Source: Amia ocellicauda
Taxonomy: Eukaryota; Chordata; Actinopteri; Amiiformes; Amiidae
Assembly (NCBI RefSeq): GCF_036373705.1
Contig: NC_089868.1
Coordinates: forward strand, 12,029,020 to 12,093,019
Reading direction: 5' to 3'
Length of the DNA stretch: 64,000 nt
Shown here: one piece after another, positions 63,055-64,000 of the stretch
Layout: each line of letters begins with the position of its first letter
Position numbering within the stretch: position 1 is the first letter of the stretch
Program-made: the position numbers and the translations under genes
The notes under the pieces: generated by a model
The model's input: the letters and a program-made list of their open reading frames with translations, nothing else
Told to the model about the DNA's origin: nothing
Databases searched by the model: none

Positions 63055-63700
63055 TTGACAAGAAAGCTGCTCCTTTATACATATTCTTGGTGGGAGCTGC
63101 GCACATGAAGAAGAATGCCTCACTAGCTTGGACTCCCCAATGTCTGGAGGCTTTTGAGGGTAGGCTAGTTAGTGCACCCATTTTATGCTATGCAGACTTT
63201 TCTCAGCCTTTTGTCTTATATACAGATGCCAGCCTGGATGGTCTAGGAGCAGTCTTGTCACAAGTTCAGGAAGGAATGGAGCACGTTATTGCCTACACAA
63301 GCTGCAGCCTGCACCCTCCCGAAAGGAATGATAAAAATGACAGCTCCAACTGTTGGTCCTAAAATGGCCAAAAGACTAAGGACTTTCTCTGGGGAGCTTC
63401 CTTCGTGGTGTACACAGACAACAATCCCCTAGTCCATCTAAGTACAGCCTGGCTGGGGGCAGTTGAGCAGAGGTGGATGACTCAATTATCCAACCATGAT
63501 TTTGAAATCAAATATTGTCCGGGCCGGAACAACCAGAACACCAACATTTTGTCTAGGTTGCCGGGAGAAGTGCTGTATGAGGGCTTTGACCAAGTGCAGG
63601 CTGTGGCAGCAGTGAATAGGACAGTGCTAACAAGGGCAGAGGAGGGAAAGGATTTCCCCTGGGTCCAGTGGCAACAAGAGGACTGGGCAATATAGCAGGT
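63055..63700 (+). pseudogene. Ty3/Gypsy retrotransposon pol fragment (RNase H region)
   Basis: The frame at 63060-63359 contains LAWTPQCLEAFEGRL, PILCYADFSQPFVLYTDASL (RNase H Asp in YTDAS), GLGAVLSQ and VIAYTSCSLHPPERN. An indel and a stop at about 63335-63375 break the frame. It then resumes at 63396 with WGASFVVYTDNNPL, NHDFEIKYCPGRNNQNTNIL and SRLPGE. This is the RNase H end of a chromovirus-like Gypsy pol, and sequence up to 64000 probably continues the element. It is inactive as read. Confidence 0.85.
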
Positions 63701-64000
63701 AAGGGAGTGGGTAGTCGCTAGGTGGCGACCCTCCCCTGCTGTCCAGCAGTCATTGGCCACCGAGACCAAACAGATCCTGCAGTAGTGGCCAGAGCTGAGT
63801 CTACCAGGGCCTCCTGGTATGGGGAAAGTCATCTCTCCGCAAAGGAACAGCCCACATCATCATTCCATGGAGCCTCAGGAAGGAGCTGTGGATAAGATAC
63901 CATGAGTGGGCTATTCATGTAAGTAGCCTCTGGACTCTATCCATCTTGTGGAAGTGCACCCAGTGCTCCTTGGCAAACATGCTACGCCTGGGCCATCCCA

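Overview
The window is vertebrate DNA, most likely from a ray-finned fish. The genes have many short exons with GT-AG introns. The sequence between them is packed with Tc1/mariner, hAT, LINE and LTR remnants, inverted-repeat MITEs and long (TA)n, (ATT)n and (CT)n tracts. A (TTCTTATG)-tailed LINE end and a 'GTCGCCCTGGATAAGGGCGTC' type SINE/LINE tail are typical of fish genomes. The species cannot be fixed from the sequence alone.

The left part (1-26 kb) is a decaying cluster of CLCA genes (calcium-activated chloride channel regulators, secreted or membrane-anchored metalloprotease/VWA/FnIII proteins). Four units can be seen. The first is the 3' half of an apparently intact gene (299-5967, +). 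The second is a relic of two exons (about 6440-7500, +). The third is a nearly full-length pseudogene (7812-19603, +) with three TAA stops, a frameshift and a lost exon. The fourth is an inverted internal fragment (25881-23092, -), also frameshifted.

The centre (20.8-36 kb) holds a PKN-like AGC protein kinase gene on the minus strand (36024-32755). It has nine exons and an open frame of about 403 codons, with all catalytic residues present and no HR1 or C2 region visible. A truncated second copy of this kinase locus lies at 22.06-20.86 kb, next to the inverted CLCA fragment, so CLCA and kinase sequences have been duplicated and rearranged together.

The right part (37-64 kb) is mostly repeats. 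The exception is a minus-strand gene at 56412-52573 encoding a predicted secreted protein of about 269 residues. It resembles the SNAD group (secreted AID/APOBEC-like deaminases), but its zinc/catalytic motif is altered. Its ATG is the last three bases of a small exon. A plus-strand terminal exon (44250-44390) and weak exon remnants at 41.6-42.5 kb belong to genes I do not recognise. The right edge runs into a broken Ty3/Gypsy pol.

There is no operon-like logic here. The recurring theme is rapidly duplicating and decaying families: CLCA at mucosal surfaces, a short PKN-like kinase, and a secreted deaminase-like protein. The strongest candidates for something little described are the deaminase-like gene with its substituted active site and the free-standing PKN-like kinase with its broken twin.
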